Origin: Ferrovibrio terrae
Lineage (GTDB): Bacteria > Pseudomonadota > Alphaproteobacteria > Ferrovibrionales > Ferrovibrionaceae
Reading direction: 5' to 3'
Length of the DNA: 64,000 nucleotides
Assembly (NCBI RefSeq): GCF_007197755.1
Contig: NZ_CP041636.1
Location: 1,462,001-1,526,000 of the forward strand
Below are positions 7,505 to 17,496 of the stretch, in pieces. The notes beneath the pieces are model-generated. The model was not told the origin of the DNA. It saw only the letters and a program-made list of their open reading frames with translations, and did no database searches. Position 1 is the stretch's first letter. Every line of letters begins with the position of its first letter. A program made the position numbers and the translations under genes.

Positions 7505-8397
7505 CTCGGACAGCAAATGACCCGGCAAATCGCTTTGCAACTCTGACCTTCGCGCGCGACATCGCCGCGCCGGTCTCGGTGCTGTGGCAGGCCTGGACCG
7601 CCCCGGCCGCGCGCAAGGTCTGGGCTGCGCCCACGCCCGCGGTCACCGTGGAGTTTCTGGAAGCCGACACCAGGGTGGGCGGGCGCGAGGTCTCGCTCTG
7701 CAAGGTCGAGGGGCAGCCGGATATCCGCTGCGAGGTTGGCTGGCTCGACTTGCAGCCCATGCTGCGCAGCGTGAATTACGAAGTGGTGTCATGCGAGGAC
7801 GTGACGCAATCGGTTGCGCTGGTGACGGCGGAAGTCTCAGGTACGGACCAGCGCAGCCGGCTGGTCGTGACGGTGCAGCTGTCCTCGCTGGCGGAGAATA
7901 TGGAGACGGGATACCGGCAGGGTTTTGGCGCCGGGCTGGACAATCTGGCAAATGCTGCTGAACGCACCATGGTGCTGGAGCGCGTGATCAAGGCGCCGCG
8001 GCGCCTCGTCTGGGGCGCGTGGATGAACCCCGAGACGCTGCCGCAATGGTGGGGGCCGGACGGATATTCCTGCCGGACAACGCGGATCGATCTGCGCGCC
8101 GGTGGCGAATGGGTCTTCGACATGATCGGGCCGGATGGCACGGTCTATCCGAACCACCATCGTTACGGCGAGGTGCACGCCGAAGAACGACTCGCCTACA
8201 CGCTGCATTGGGGTGAGAACGGGCCGAAACATGCCGATGCCTGGGCCTTGTTCGAGGATCAGGGCGGCGCCACAAAGGTGACGCTGGGCATGGTGTTCAA
8301 CACGGCTGACGAATTCCAGGCGGCGAAGGGCTTCGGTGCCGTGGAACTGGGGCTGCAGACGCTCGGCAAACTAGAACGCTTCGTCACATCCCGCTGA
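7501..8397 (+). CDS. Tandem SRPBCC (AHSA1-like) domain protein
   Basis: This 298-residue protein starts at ATG 7501 and overlaps the ArsR stop. It has two successive AHSA1/SRPBCC domains. The first is about 12-150 (FARDIAAPVSVLWQAWT...). The second is about 160-295 (LERVIKAPRRLVWGAWMNPETLPQWWGP, GGEWVFDM, TLGMVF). Each shows the usual start of a beta strand followed by LVWxAWT and WWGP-like turns. The fold binds hydrophobic ligands, and in some proteins stimulates Hsp90; no enzyme activity can be assigned. The first domain has lost the WWGP turn, so its cavity may differ. The gene is coupled to the ArsR repressor. Confidence 0.85.
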   Translation: MTRTANDPANRFATLTFARDIAAPVSVLWQAWTAPAARKVWAAPTPAVTVEFLEADTRVGGREVSLCKVEGQPDIRCEVGWLDLQPMLRSVNYEVVSCEDVTQSVALVTAEVSGTDQRSRLVVTVQLSSLAENMETGYRQGFGAGLDNLANAAERTMVLERVIKAPRRLVWGAWMNPETLPQWWGPDGYSCRTTRIDLRAGGEWVFDMIGPDGTVYPNHHRYGEVHAEERLAYTLHWGENGPKHADAWALFEDQGGATKVTLGMVFNTADEFQAAKGFGAVELGLQTLGKLERFVTSR

Positions 8398-8420
8398 CAG
8401 GCGTCGACATCGCACGAACT

Positions 8421-8435
8421 GTCATGCCCGGGCTT
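8421..8435. repeat. Dispersed palindromic repeat, remnant
   Basis: GTCATGCCCGGGCTT matches one arm of the elements at 5713-5786 and 14928-14957. The other arm is absent. It lies between the convergent SRPBCC and aroC genes. Confidence 0.35.
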
Positions 8436-8474
8436 AACACAGCGGGTTCAGGGCGAAGTGGAGAGTGTCGCGCC

Positions 8475-9584
8475 TCAGCGCGGATCGAACCCGCTCTTGA
8501 AACCGCCGACCTGGCCGCGATGGCGCAGCAGATGGTCGGCCAGAACCAGCGCCAGCATCGCCTCGCCGACCGGCACCGCGCGGATGCCGACGCAAGGGTC
8601 ATGGCGACCCTTGGTCATGATCTGCGTCTCGGCGCCGAAGCGGTCGACCGTGGTGCGCGGATTGAGAATGGAAGATGTCGGCTTCACGGCGAAGCGCACC
8701 ACGATCTCCTGGCCGGTCGAAATGCCGCCGAGGATTCCGCCGGCCTGGTTCGAGGTGAATTCGGGCGCGCCGTTGTTCAGCTTCATCTCGTCGGCATTCT
8801 GCTCGCCGCTTAAGGCCGCCGAGGCGAAGCCCGCGCCGATCTCCACGCCCTTCACGGCATTGATGCTCATCATCGCCGCAGCAAGCTCGGCATCCAGCTT
8901 GCCGTAGATCGGCTCGCCGAGGCCGGCGGGAATGCCGCTGGCGCGCAGCTCCACGACGGCGCCGACCGACGACCCCGCCTTGCGGATGCCGTCGAGATAG
9001 TCTTCCCATTCCAGCGCCATTTTCGGATCGGGACACCAGAAGGGATTCTGCGTCACGCTGTCCCAGTTCCAAATGCTGCCGTCGATGGTCTTTTCGCCGA
9101 TCTGCACCAGCGCGCCACGCAACTGCACCTGCGGACCGATCAGGGTCTTCAGCACCTGCCGCGCCACGGCGCCGGCCGCCACACGCGATGCGGTTTCGCG
9201 CGCAGAACTGCGCCCGCCGCCGCGATAGTCGCGGATGCCGTATTTGCTCCAGTAGGTGAAGTCGGCATGGCCGGGACGGAACTTGTCCTTGATGTCGCTG
9301 TAGTCCTTCGAGCGCTGGTCGACATTCTCGATCATCAGCATGATCGGCGTGCCGGTGGTCAGGCCCTCGAAGGTGCCGGACAGGATTTTGACCGTGTCGG
9401 GTTCCTGGCGCTGCGTCACGAACCGCGAGGTGCCGGGCTTGCGCTTGTCCATCCAGTCCTGGATATCGGCTTCGGTCAGCGGCACGCGCGGCGGCGCGCC
9501 GTCGATCACGCAGCCCAGCGCCGGGCCGTGGCTTTCGCCCCAGGTGGTGACGCGAAAGAGTCGACCGAAGCTGTTATCCGACAT
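8475..9584 (-). CDS. aroC: Chorismate synthase
   Basis: This 369-residue enzyme converts 5-enolpyruvylshikimate-3-phosphate to chorismate using reduced FMN, the last step of the shikimate pathway. All three family signatures are visible: [15 protein letters not shown] near the N-terminus, the Arg-rich [12 protein letters not shown] in the middle, and [15 protein letters not shown] near the end. The length is typical. It follows fabI on the same strand with only 9 bases between them, so the pair is very probably an operon. A weak terminator is not evident before the convergent SRPBCC gene. Confidence 0.97.
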   Translation of the reverse strand: MSDNSFGRLFRVTTWGESHGPALGCVIDGAPPRVPLTEADIQDWMDKRKPGTSRFVTQRQEPDTVKILSGTFEGLTTGTPIMLMIENVDQRSKDYSDIKDKFRPGHADFTYWSKYGIRDYRGGGRSSARETASRVAAGAVARQVLKTLIGPQVQLRGALVQIGEKTIDGSIWNWDSVTQNPFWCPDPKMALEWEDYLDGIRKAGSSVGAVVELRASGIPAGLGEPIYGKLDAELAAAMMSINAVKGVEIGAGFASAALSGEQNADEMKLNNGAPEFTSNQAGGILGGISTGQEIVVRFAVKPTSSILNPRTTVDRFGAETQIMTKGRHDPCVGIRAVPVGEAMLALVLADHLLRHRGQVGGFKSGFDPR

Positions 9585-9593
9585 GGCGTCTGT

Positions 9594-10436
9594 TTACTCG
9601 GCCTTTTTGCCGAGCGAGAGCAGCAGTTCGGCCACCTGCGCCGACTGGTCGGTCGCCACCATGCCCACGGCATGATAGCCGCTGTCGACATGATGGGTTT
9701 CGCCGGTGACGCCGGAGCCCAGGTCGCTGAGCAGATAGAGGCCGGCGCCGCCGACCTGTTCGATGCTCACATTGCGGCGCAGCGGCGCGTTCAGTTCGTT
9801 CCACTTCAGGATATAGCGGAAGTCGCCGATGCCGCTGGCAGCCAGTGTCTTGATCGGGCCGGCTGAAATGGCGTTGACGCGGATGCCCTTCTTGCCGAGA
9901 TCGACGGCGAGATAGCGCACGCTGGCTTCAAGTGCTGCCTTGGCCACGCCCATGACGTTGTAATGCGGCATCACGCGCTCGGCGCCGTAATAGGTCAGCG
10001 TGAGGGCCGAGCCACCGTCGGTCATCAGCTTTTCGGCGCGCTGCATCACGGCAGTGAAGCTGTAGCAGCTCACATTCATGGTCAGCGCGAAATTATCGAA
10101 GCTGGTGTCGACGTAACGACCCTTCAGTTCGTTCTTGTCGGAAAAGCCGATGGCATGCACCAGGAAGTCGATCTTGCCCCAGGCCTTGCCCAGCGTGTCG
10201 AACACGGAATCGATCGAGGCGGCATTGGTGACGTCGCATTCCAGCACATGTTCGGCGCCGATAGTGGCGGCCAGCGGACGCACGCGCTTTTCCAGCGCCT
10301 CGCCCTGGTAGGTGAAGGCCATCTCTGCACCCTGGTCGTGCAGCGCCTTGGCGATGCCCCATGCCAGCGAACGGTCGTTGGCGACGCCCATGATCAGGCC
10401 ACGCTTGCCTTGCATGAGCGGTTGCGGTTGCGACAT
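9594..10436 (-). CDS. fabI: Enoyl-[acyl-carrier-protein] reductase (NADH)
   Basis: This 280-residue enzyme reduces trans-2-enoyl-ACP in the last step of the fatty-acid elongation cycle and is the target of triclosan and isoniazid-like drugs. The FabI-type SDR features are seen: the nucleotide-binding GVANDRSLAWGIA (17-29), HAIGFSD (94-100), and the catalytic Y-x6-K pair Y159/K166 in PHYNVMGVAK, with Y149 in the conserved YYGAE. The length fits alphaproteobacterial FabI. The start follows a GAGGA site. It sits directly upstream of aroC in a likely two-gene operon. Confidence 0.96.
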   Translation of the reverse strand: MSQPQPLMQGKRGLIMGVANDRSLAWGIAKALHDQGAEMAFTYQGEALEKRVRPLAATIGAEHVLECDVTNAASIDSVFDTLGKAWGKIDFLVHAIGFSDKNELKGRYVDTSFDNFALTMNVSCYSFTAVMQRAEKLMTDGGSALTLTYYGAERVMPHYNVMGVAKAALEASVRYLAVDLGKKGIRVNAISAGPIKTLAASGIGDFRYILKWNELNAPLRRNVSIEQVGGAGLYLLSDLGSGVTGETHHVDSGYHAVGMVATDQSAQVAELLLSLGKKAE

Positions 10437-10757
10437 GAAATCCTCGGAAACTGAAAGGGCGGGAGAAAGACTGGGCCGGGAGAGTACCCGAAAGGGCCGG
10501 CCCCGCCAAGGCCGATAACCCTTTTACTAACAATGACTTGTGGGTAAATCCGCCGGTCGCCCGGTCAGTTGGGCGGCCTGCGGGTGACGGGTACCGGCCC
10601 GACCGGCAGAGCGGTCAAGGTGGGCGGCGATCCGCCGTTTTACGCGCAGCCGGCCGTTCCCGGCCTGCGCCAGCGATATCATGAAGGTCGTGTCGGTGGG
10701 CGCCTGCCTGCCTGTGTCGGCGGCGCGCAGGGCCCGGGGCTTTGGAAAGGCGACGGT
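10437..10757. other. Intergenic region upstream of fabI
   Basis: About 320 bases lie between fabI and the SCP2 gene, both on the minus strand. The part next to fabI (about 10437-10560) should hold its promoter. The remainder is very GC-rich. I see no protein gene, structured RNA or clear terminator here. Open frames in it lack ribosome sites and have biased composition. Confidence 0.4.
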
Positions 10758-11048
10758 TCAGCCGAGGATCGACTGCAGCTTCATCGCGACGCCCATATTC
10801 CCCTTCACCTTCAGCTTGCCCATCATGAAGGCCGTCGTCGGATCAAGGTCGCCGCTGGCGAGCGCCGTGAAGTTGCTCATCGAGATGGTGATGGTGCAGT
10901 CGGCGTCGCTGTCGTCATTGGTCACGGTGCCGGCTGGGCCGTCGACAAAGACAATGCCGTCATCGCCGAAATCGAACTTCACCGTCGCGTCGATCGCGCC
11001 GGGCTTCACACGCTGGCTCATCTGCTGGGTGATCTGTTCGAGCGACAT
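10758..11048 (-). CDS. SCP2 sterol-carrier-domain protein
   Basis: This 96-residue stand-alone SCP2 domain resembles bacterial sterol-carrier-like proteins that bind fatty acyl-CoA or other lipids. Characteristic stretches are DATVKFDFGDDG, DADCTITIS and the C-terminal PTTAFMMGKLKVKGNMGVAMKLQ, which forms the lid helix. I chose ATG 11048 because GGGAG lies at the right distance; an upstream in-frame start adds 22 residues with no homology-like features. It is divergent from the acyl-CoA carboxylase operon and shares its operator region, which suggests joint control and a role in handling the same acyl substrates. Confidence 0.85.
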   Translation of the reverse strand: MSLEQITQQMSQRVKPGAIDATVKFDFGDDGIVFVDGPAGTVTNDDSDADCTITISMSNFTALASGDLDPTTAFMMGKLKVKGNMGVAMKLQSILG

Positions 11049-11100
11049 CTCGGGCTCCCGGTTTTTGTCGTATTTGCAGGCGGTGGCAAACATGACGAAT

Positions 11101-11113
11101 TGACGTAACGTCA
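11101..11113. promoter_or_regulatory. Palindromic operator 1 (TGACGT-A-ACGTCA)
   Basis: A perfect 13-base palindrome lies 53 bases upstream of the SCP2 start in the divergent promoter region. It is surrounded by further TGACG/CGTCA half-sites. It resembles sites of LiuR/AtuR-type regulators of branched acyl-CoA catabolism, but no regulator gene is adjacent. Confidence 0.5.
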
Positions 11114-11142
11114 TGCGTCATGCGGGTTTTTCGCACCCTATA

Positions 11143-11164
11143 TTGACGCTTACGTTAGCGTCAA
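11143..11164. promoter_or_regulatory. Palindromic operator 2 (TTGACGCT-N6-AGCGTCAA)
   Basis: Perfect 8-base arms flank TACGTT, 70 bases upstream of the SDR start of the carboxylase operon. It shares the TGACG arm with operator 1. Both probably bind one dimeric regulator, encoded elsewhere, that controls the operon and the SCP2 gene. Confidence 0.55.
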
Positions 11165-11233
11165 GTAGCGTTCCTGAACGATAAAAAACAACGTAGCGGC
11201 AGAGGTGCTGCACAGGGAGAGAGAAACGGTCCG

Positions 11234-12106
11234 ATGCCCTATCGCACGGTCTTTCGCGATGCGCTGTTTGCCGGCCAGGTGGTGATCGTCACCGGCGGCG
11301 GCTCAGGGATAGGCCGCTGCACGGCGCATGAGCTGAGTCGCCTGGGCGCCAGGCTGGTGCTGGTCGGTCGCAAGCTCGACAAGCTGCAGAGCGTGGCAGC
11401 CGAACTGCAATCGGACAATCCGGGTGCGGAGGTCGAATGCCTCTCCTGCGATATCCGCGAGGAAGACCGCGTGGCGGACACCGTCAAGGCGGCCTTGGCG
11501 CGGTTCGGCCGCATCGACGGTCTGGTCAACAATGCCGGCGGGCAGTTCCCCGCGCCGCTGGCCCAGATCTCCCAGAAGGGCTGGGACGCCGTCGTGCGCA
11601 ACAACCTCACCGGCGGCTTCCTGGTGGCGCGCGAATGCTACACCCAATGGATGGCCGATCATGGCGGCAGCATCGTCAATATCGTTGCCGATATGTGGAT
11701 GGGCATGCCGAATATGGGCCATTCGGGCGCGGCGCGCGCCGGCATGGTGAATTTCACCGAGACGGCGGCCACGGAATGGGGCGTGTCGGGTGTGCGGGTG
11801 AATGCCGTGGCGCCGGGCTGGATCGCGTCGTCCGGCATGGACACCTATCCTGACTGGATGAAGCCGCTGATCCGCGACATGCGCAATCATGTGCCGATGC
11901 AGCGGCTGGGCAACGAGGCCGAAGTCTCGGCTGCCATCGTCTTCCTGCTGTCGCCGGCGGCATCTTTCGTGAGCGGAACGACTCTGCGTGTGGATGCCGC
12001 CGTGCCCAATGCGCGCCGGCATTATCCGCTGCCCAAACACAGCAACGCGCCGAAGCCCTTCGACGGTTTCCACCGCGCCGTGTCGCCGAAAGTGCTGGAG
12101 GAATAA
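11234..12106 (+). CDS. Short-chain dehydrogenase, PECR/DECR-like (Atu-type)
   Basis: This 290-residue SDR is the first gene of the carboxylase operon. The Rossmann motif TGGGSGIGR (20-28) and the NNAGG motif are intact. Where classical SDRs have YxxxK, this protein has HSGAAR, so the usual Tyr and Lys are replaced. The peroxisomal trans-2-enoyl-CoA reductase subgroup shows the same HSGAARAG signature. This points to an acyl-CoA reductase or dienoyl-CoA reductase rather than an alcohol dehydrogenase. In Atu clusters two SDRs of unclear role (AtuB, AtuG) accompany the carboxylase. The stop is 2 bases before the next gene. Confidence 0.8.
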   Translation: MPYRTVFRDALFAGQVVIVTGGGSGIGRCTAHELSRLGARLVLVGRKLDKLQSVAAELQSDNPGAEVECLSCDIREEDRVADTVKAALARFGRIDGLVNNAGGQFPAPLAQISQKGWDAVVRNNLTGGFLVARECYTQWMADHGGSIVNIVADMWMGMPNMGHSGAARAGMVNFTETAATEWGVSGVRVNAVAPGWIASSGMDTYPDWMKPLIRDMRNHVPMQRLGNEAEVSAAIVFLLSPAASFVSGTTLRVDAAVPNARRHYPLPKHSNAPKPFDGFHRAVSPKVLEE

Positions 12107-12108
12107 CG

Positions 12109-13728
12109 GTGACAGTCTGGCGTTCGCAGATCGACACCGGCTCGGACGCGTATCGGCAGAACCGCGCCGAGATGCTGGCGCTGGTGGAAGGTTTCCGCGC
12201 GCTGGAGCAGCGCGTGCGCGATACCTCGAATGCACGCCGTCCGGTCTTCGAGAAGCGCGGCCAGCTCAGCCCACGCGATCGCCTGGCGCATGTGCTGGAT
12301 CGCGGCGCGGCGTTTCTGGAGATTTCGACGCTCGCCGGCTACCAGATGCATGACGACGACGGCGGCGACAACATCATGGGTGGCGGCTTCATCGCCGGTA
12401 TCGGGTCGATTGCCGGCATCCGCTGCATGGTCACGGCATCCGACAGCGGCATCAAGGGCGGCACGATTGCGCCGATGGGGCTGCGTAAAAGCTTGCGCGC
12501 GCAGGAGATTGCCTATCGCAACAAGCTGCCGGTGGTGAACCTGGTCGAATCCGGCGGCGCGAATCTGAACTATCAGGCCGAGATTTTCGTCGATGGCGGG
12601 CGCGGCTTCGCCAACCAGGCGCGCATGTCGGCCGCCGGCATCCCGCAGATCACAGTCGTGCATGGCTCCAGCACGGCGGGCGGCGCGTATATTCCCGGCA
12701 TGAGCGACTATGTCGTGGTGGTGAAGGGCCGCGCCAAGATATTCCTGGCCGGGCCGCCGCTGCTGAAATCCGCCACCGGCGAGATAGCCACCGATGAAGA
12801 GCTCGGCGGCGCCGAGATGCACACCACGGTTTCCGGCGTGGCCGAATTCATGGCCGAGGACGATGCCGATGGTCTGCGCATCGCGCGCGAGATTCTGCAA
12901 CGTCTGCCGTGGAACGAGCGCGGACCGCAGTTGCAGAAGAAAAGCTGGCAGCCGCCGGCTTACGATATCGACGAACTCTGCGGCATCGTGCCGGTGGATT
13001 ACAAAAAACCTTACGATGTGCGCGAGGTGATGGCGCGGCTGGTGGATGCCAGCGACCTGACCGACTTCAAGGCCCTGTATGGGTCGCACACCGTCTGCGT
13101 GCAGGCGAGTATCGAGGGCGAGGCCGTCGGCCTGATCGGCAACAATGGCCCCATCGACACCGAAGGTGCCGTGAAGGCCGCGCAGTTCATCCAGCTCTGC
13201 GACCAGGCCGATATGCCGCTTGTCTTCCTGCAGAACACCACCGGCTACATGGTCGGCAAGGAGGCCGAGCGCGGCGGTATCGTCAAGCATGGCTCGAAGA
13301 TGATCCAGGCTGTCACCAATGCGCGTGTGCCGAAACTCACGCTGCATATCGGCGCCAGCTTCGGCGCCGGCAATTACGGCATGTGCGGCCGCGCCTATGA
13401 TCCGCGCTTCATCTTCGCCTGGCCGAACAACCGCATCGCCGTGATGGGGCCGGAACAGGCCGCCGGCGTGCTGGGCATCGTGGCGGAAGAGAAATTCCGC
13501 CGTGCCGGTGTCGAGCCCGACATGGCCGCGCTGGAGAAGATGAAGGCCAAGGTCGTCGCCAAGATGGAAGCCGAAAGCACCGCCTACTTTGCCACCGCGC
13601 GGCTGTGGGACGACGGGCTGATCGATCCGCGCGACAGCCGCCGCGTGCTCAGTCTCTGCCTCGCTGTCTGTCGCACCGCCGATACGCGCGAAACCAAAAC
13701 CAATGCCTTCGGCATTGCCCGCATGTAA
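12109..13728 (+). CDS. Acyl-CoA carboxylase beta subunit, geranyl-CoA carboxylase-like
   Basis: This 539-residue carboxyltransferase subunit is of the MCC/GCC/PCC beta type. It starts at GTG 12109 with GGAGG upstream. The N-half shows IKGGTIAPMGLRK, NLVESGGANLNYQAE and the oxyanion-forming GSSTAGGAYIPGMSD. The C-half has NNGPIDTEGAVKAAQF and GASFGAGNYGMCGR. It transfers CO2 from carboxybiotin to a branched enoyl-CoA. The ESGGANLNYQ stretch and the neighbouring citronellyl-CoA-dehydrogenase-like ACAD favour geranyl-CoA carboxylase (AtuC) over 3-methylcrotonyl-CoA carboxylase (LiuB). The substrate cannot be settled by eye. Its partner alpha subunit is at 14978-16933. Confidence 0.85.
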   Translation: MTVWRSQIDTGSDAYRQNRAEMLALVEGFRALEQRVRDTSNARRPVFEKRGQLSPRDRLAHVLDRGAAFLEISTLAGYQMHDDDGGDNIMGGGFIAGIGSIAGIRCMVTASDSGIKGGTIAPMGLRKSLRAQEIAYRNKLPVVNLVESGGANLNYQAEIFVDGGRGFANQARMSAAGIPQITVVHGSSTAGGAYIPGMSDYVVVVKGRAKIFLAGPPLLKSATGEIATDEELGGAEMHTTVSGVAEFMAEDDADGLRIAREILQRLPWNERGPQLQKKSWQPPAYDIDELCGIVPVDYKKPYDVREVMARLVDASDLTDFKALYGSHTVCVQASIEGEAVGLIGNNGPIDTEGAVKAAQFIQLCDQADMPLVFLQNTTGYMVGKEAERGGIVKHGSKMIQAVTNARVPKLTLHIGASFGAGNYGMCGRAYDPRFIFAWPNNRIAVMGPEQAAGVLGIVAEEKFRRAGVEPDMAALEKMKAKVVAKMEAESTAYFATARLWDDGLIDPRDSRRVLSLCLAVCRTADTRETKTNAFGIARM

Positions 13729-13740
13729 GGAGATCGCGTC

Positions 13741-14898
<1,158 letters not shown>

Positions 14899-14927
14899 GT
14901 GCGGTGGCCGCGATTGAAAAGAAAAGT

Positions 14928-14957
14928 GTCATGGCCAGGCACAAGCCCGGCCATGAC
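14928..14957. repeat. Dispersed palindromic repeat inside the operon
   Basis: GTCATGGCC/GGCCATGAC forms a perfect 9-bp stem around AGGCACAAGCCC. It belongs to the same family as 5713-5786 and lies between the ACAD and the alpha subunit. In the mRNA it would form a stable hairpin just before the next gene. Confidence 0.65.
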
Positions 14958-14977
14958 GGTTGTGGGGTTGCGGGATA

Positions 14978-16933
14978 ATGCCTTCCTTCACCACCATCCT
15001 GATCGCCAATCGCGGCGAGATCGCCTGCCGGGTGATCCGCAGCGCGAAAGCGCTCGGCTATCGGACGGTGGCGGTCTATTCCGAGGCCGATGCCGGCGCG
15101 CTTCACGTGCAATCCGCAGATAAGGCAATTTGTATAGGTCCGGCCGAGGCGAAGCAGAGTTATCTCAGCATCGACGCCGTGATCGCCGCAGCCAAGGCCA
15201 CCGGGGCCGATGCGGTGCATCCGGGCTATGGCTTCCTGTCGGAGAATGCCGGCTTTGCCAAAGCCTGCACCGATGCCGGCCTCGTGTTCATCGGGCCGCC
15301 CGCCGAGGCGATTGCCGCCATGGGCAACAAGGCGGCGGCGAAGCAGCGCATGATCGCCGCCAGGGTGCCCTGCGTGCCGGGCTATCAGGGTTCCAACCAG
15401 AGCGATGCGACGCTGACGAAAGAGGCAGAAAAGATCGGCCTGCCGGTGATGGTCAAGGCGGCGGCCGGCGGCGGTGGGCGCGGCATGCGGCTGGTGCAGA
15501 ATGCCGTTGATCTGCCGGATGCGATCCGTGCCGCGCGGGCGGAAGCTGAAAATGCCTTCGGTTCAGGCGAACTGATTCTCGAAAAAGCCGTGGTTAACGG
15601 CCGCCATATTGAAATCCAGGTCTTTGCCGATACCCATGGCAACGTGATCCACCTTGGCGAGCGCGACTGTTCCGTGCAGCGCCGGCACCAGAAGGTGATC
15701 GAAGAGGCGCCCTCGCCGGCGGTGAACGAGTCTTTACGCGCGCAGATGGGTGCGGCGGCTGTCGCGGCGGCCAAGGCGATCCATTACGTCGGCGCCGGTA
15801 CGGTCGAATTCCTGCTCGATGCCAATGGCCGCGATTTCTATTTCCTCGAAATGAACACGCGGCTGCAGGTCGAGCATCCGGTCACCGAGGCGATCACCGG
15901 CCTTGATCTGGTGGCCCTGCAGATCCGCGTCGCCGCTGGCGAAAGTCTGCCGCTGACGCAGGCCGATGTGCAGTTGCAGGGTCACGCCATCGAGGTGCGG
16001 CTCTATGCCGAATCTCCGGCGCAGAATTTCCTGCCGCAGTCGGGGTGGCTTTCTCTCTGGTCGCCGCCCGGCAATATCCGCGTCGATCACGGCCTGCATG
16101 GCGGCGATCAGGAGATCACGCCCTATTACGATCCGATGATCGCCAAGCTGATCGCGCATGGCGGCAGCCGCGAAGAGGCACGCCGCCGCCTGATCGTCGC
16201 CCTGGAGCAGACGGCAGCCTTGGGCATCAGCACCAATCGCGGCTTCCTGATCGATCTGCTCTCGCATCCGGAATTCGCCGCTGGCAAAACCACCACGGCC
16301 TTCATCCCGCAGCATTTCTCGACCATCGCCGCGCCGCAGGCTGACGCGGCCCTGCAGGCCATCGCGGCACTGCTGTGGTTTGAACGTGGCGCCGCGCAGC
16401 ATGGCCACGATCCGGCCAATGCCTGGTCGTCCAACGGCAGCCTCGCCTGGCCGGTGAAACTTGGCATCGGTGAGACAACCGCAAAACTATCGGTCGCCGT
16501 GCTTGGCCGCGACCGCTACCGCATCAACGACGCCGACTACACGGTGACCGCGCGTGGTGACAACCGCCTGCGTGTATCGGCTGGCGGCATTGAACGCGAT
16601 GTCGCTTACGCATTTTCCGGCGATGAGCTGCATCTCTGCAGCGGTGCCGCCGATCTTGCCTGCCGCGACCTGACCTGGGCGCCACCAGCCGAGGCTGAGG
16701 GCGCGGCCGAGCGTGAATTGCGCGCGCCGATGAACGGCAAGATCGTGGCCGTGCTGTCGGCTGTCGGTGACAGGGTGAAAAAAGGCCAGTGCCTCGTCGT
16801 GATGGAGGCGATGAAGATGCAGCATGAGATGGTGGCGCGCGTCGATGCCACTATCTATACCCTGCCGGTCAAGGTCGGCGACCAGGTGGCGACGCGGCAG
16901 CTGCTGGCGGCACTGACACCCGTGCAGGCATGA
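14978..16933 (+). CDS. Acyl-CoA carboxylase alpha subunit (biotin carboxylase + BCCP)
   Basis: This 651-residue protein carries an N-terminal biotin carboxylase (about 1-445: ILIANRGEIACRVIRSAK, HPGYGFLSENA, ATP loop AAAGGGGRGMR, EMNTRLQVEHPVTE). A middle BT-like linker domain follows, then a C-terminal biotinyl domain with the biotin-lysine motif VMEAMKMQHE (K613). It carboxylates its own biotin with bicarbonate and ATP for the beta subunit upstream. I chose ATG 14978; the upstream in-frame start would lie next to the palindromic repeat. The stop overlaps the GNAT start by ATGA. By context it is the AtuF-like partner; MccA/LiuD remains possible. Confidence 0.9.
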   Translation: MPSFTTILIANRGEIACRVIRSAKALGYRTVAVYSEADAGALHVQSADKAICIGPAEAKQSYLSIDAVIAAAKATGADAVHPGYGFLSENAGFAKACTDAGLVFIGPPAEAIAAMGNKAAAKQRMIAARVPCVPGYQGSNQSDATLTKEAEKIGLPVMVKAAAGGGGRGMRLVQNAVDLPDAIRAARAEAENAFGSGELILEKAVVNGRHIEIQVFADTHGNVIHLGERDCSVQRRHQKVIEEAPSPAVNESLRAQMGAAAVAAAKAIHYVGAGTVEFLLDANGRDFYFLEMNTRLQVEHPVTEAITGLDLVALQIRVAAGESLPLTQADVQLQGHAIEVRLYAESPAQNFLPQSGWLSLWSPPGNIRVDHGLHGGDQEITPYYDPMIAKLIAHGGSREEARRRLIVALEQTAALGISTNRGFLIDLLSHPEFAAGKTTTAFIPQHFSTIAAPQADAALQAIAALLWFERGAAQHGHDPANAWSSNGSLAWPVKLGIGETTAKLSVAVLGRDRYRINDADYTVTARGDNRLRVSAGGIERDVAYAFSGDELHLCSGAADLACRDLTWAPPAEAEGAAERELRAPMNGKIVAVLSAVGDRVKKGQCLVVMEAMKMQHEMVARVDATIYTLPVKVGDQVATRQLLAALTPVQA

Positions 16934-17496
16934 CCATGAGCGAGATGCCCAAAGAAGAGAAAGCTCGCGCCACATTACGCCAGATCACCGAAGCCGATGC
17001 CGCAGGCTATCGCGCCTGCCTCGACCGTGTCGCGGCGGAGCGGCGCTATCTCGCCTTCACGGCGGCGCCGCCGCTGCAGGAAGTGAAGTTCTACATCATG
17101 GCCATGCTGCAGCGTGGACTGCCGTTCGTTGTCGCGGTTGATGCCGAAGGCCAGGTGGTGGGATGGTGCAATATTCACGTCCTGCCGCAGACCGAACACC
17201 GTGTCGGCTTCTCGCATGTCGGCACGGTCGGCATGGGACTTGATGCCGCCTGGCGCGGGCGCGGGCTGGGCCGTGAAATGCTGCAGTCGGTGTTCGACAC
17301 GGCCGGCCGCGTCGGTATCGAACGCGTCGAGCTGCAGGTCTATGCCAGCAATGAATCGGCCGTGAAGCTCTATCGCAAATTCGGTTTCGTCACCGAAGGC
17401 ATCAAGAGCCGCGCGCGCAAGATCGACGGACAATACGACGACATCATCATGATGGCGCGACTGCGTCCGCCGCAAAGCAGTGGAGGCGCGCGCTGA
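16930..17496 (+). CDS. GNAT-family N-acetyltransferase
   Basis: This 188-residue protein has a GNAT acetyltransferase domain. The acetyl-CoA-binding signature WRGRGLGREML follows the beta4 strand GTVGMGLDAA. The C-terminal motif is VYASNESAVKLYRKFGFVTEG, typical of RimI/PhnO-like enzymes. The substrate is unknown. It is translationally coupled on both sides (ATGA with the alpha subunit, TGATG with the next dehydrogenase), so it is part of the operon. A GNAT enzyme is not a standard member of Atu or Liu clusters. It may acylate a pathway enzyme or detoxify an intermediate. Confidence 0.8.
   Translation: MTMSEMPKEEKARATLRQITEADAAGYRACLDRVAAERRYLAFTAAPPLQEVKFYIMAMLQRGLPFVVAVDAEGQVVGWCNIHVLPQTEHRVGFSHVGTVGMGLDAAWRGRGLGREMLQSVFDTAGRVGIERVELQVYASNESAVKLYRKFGFVTEGIKSRARKIDGQYDDIIMMARLRPPQSSGGAR

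Noticed and set aside
10569-11108. A 179-codon plus-strand frame opposite the SCP2 gene
   Set aside because: It is antisense to the SCP2 gene and lacks a ribosome site. The SCP2 protein on the other strand has a clear family pattern.
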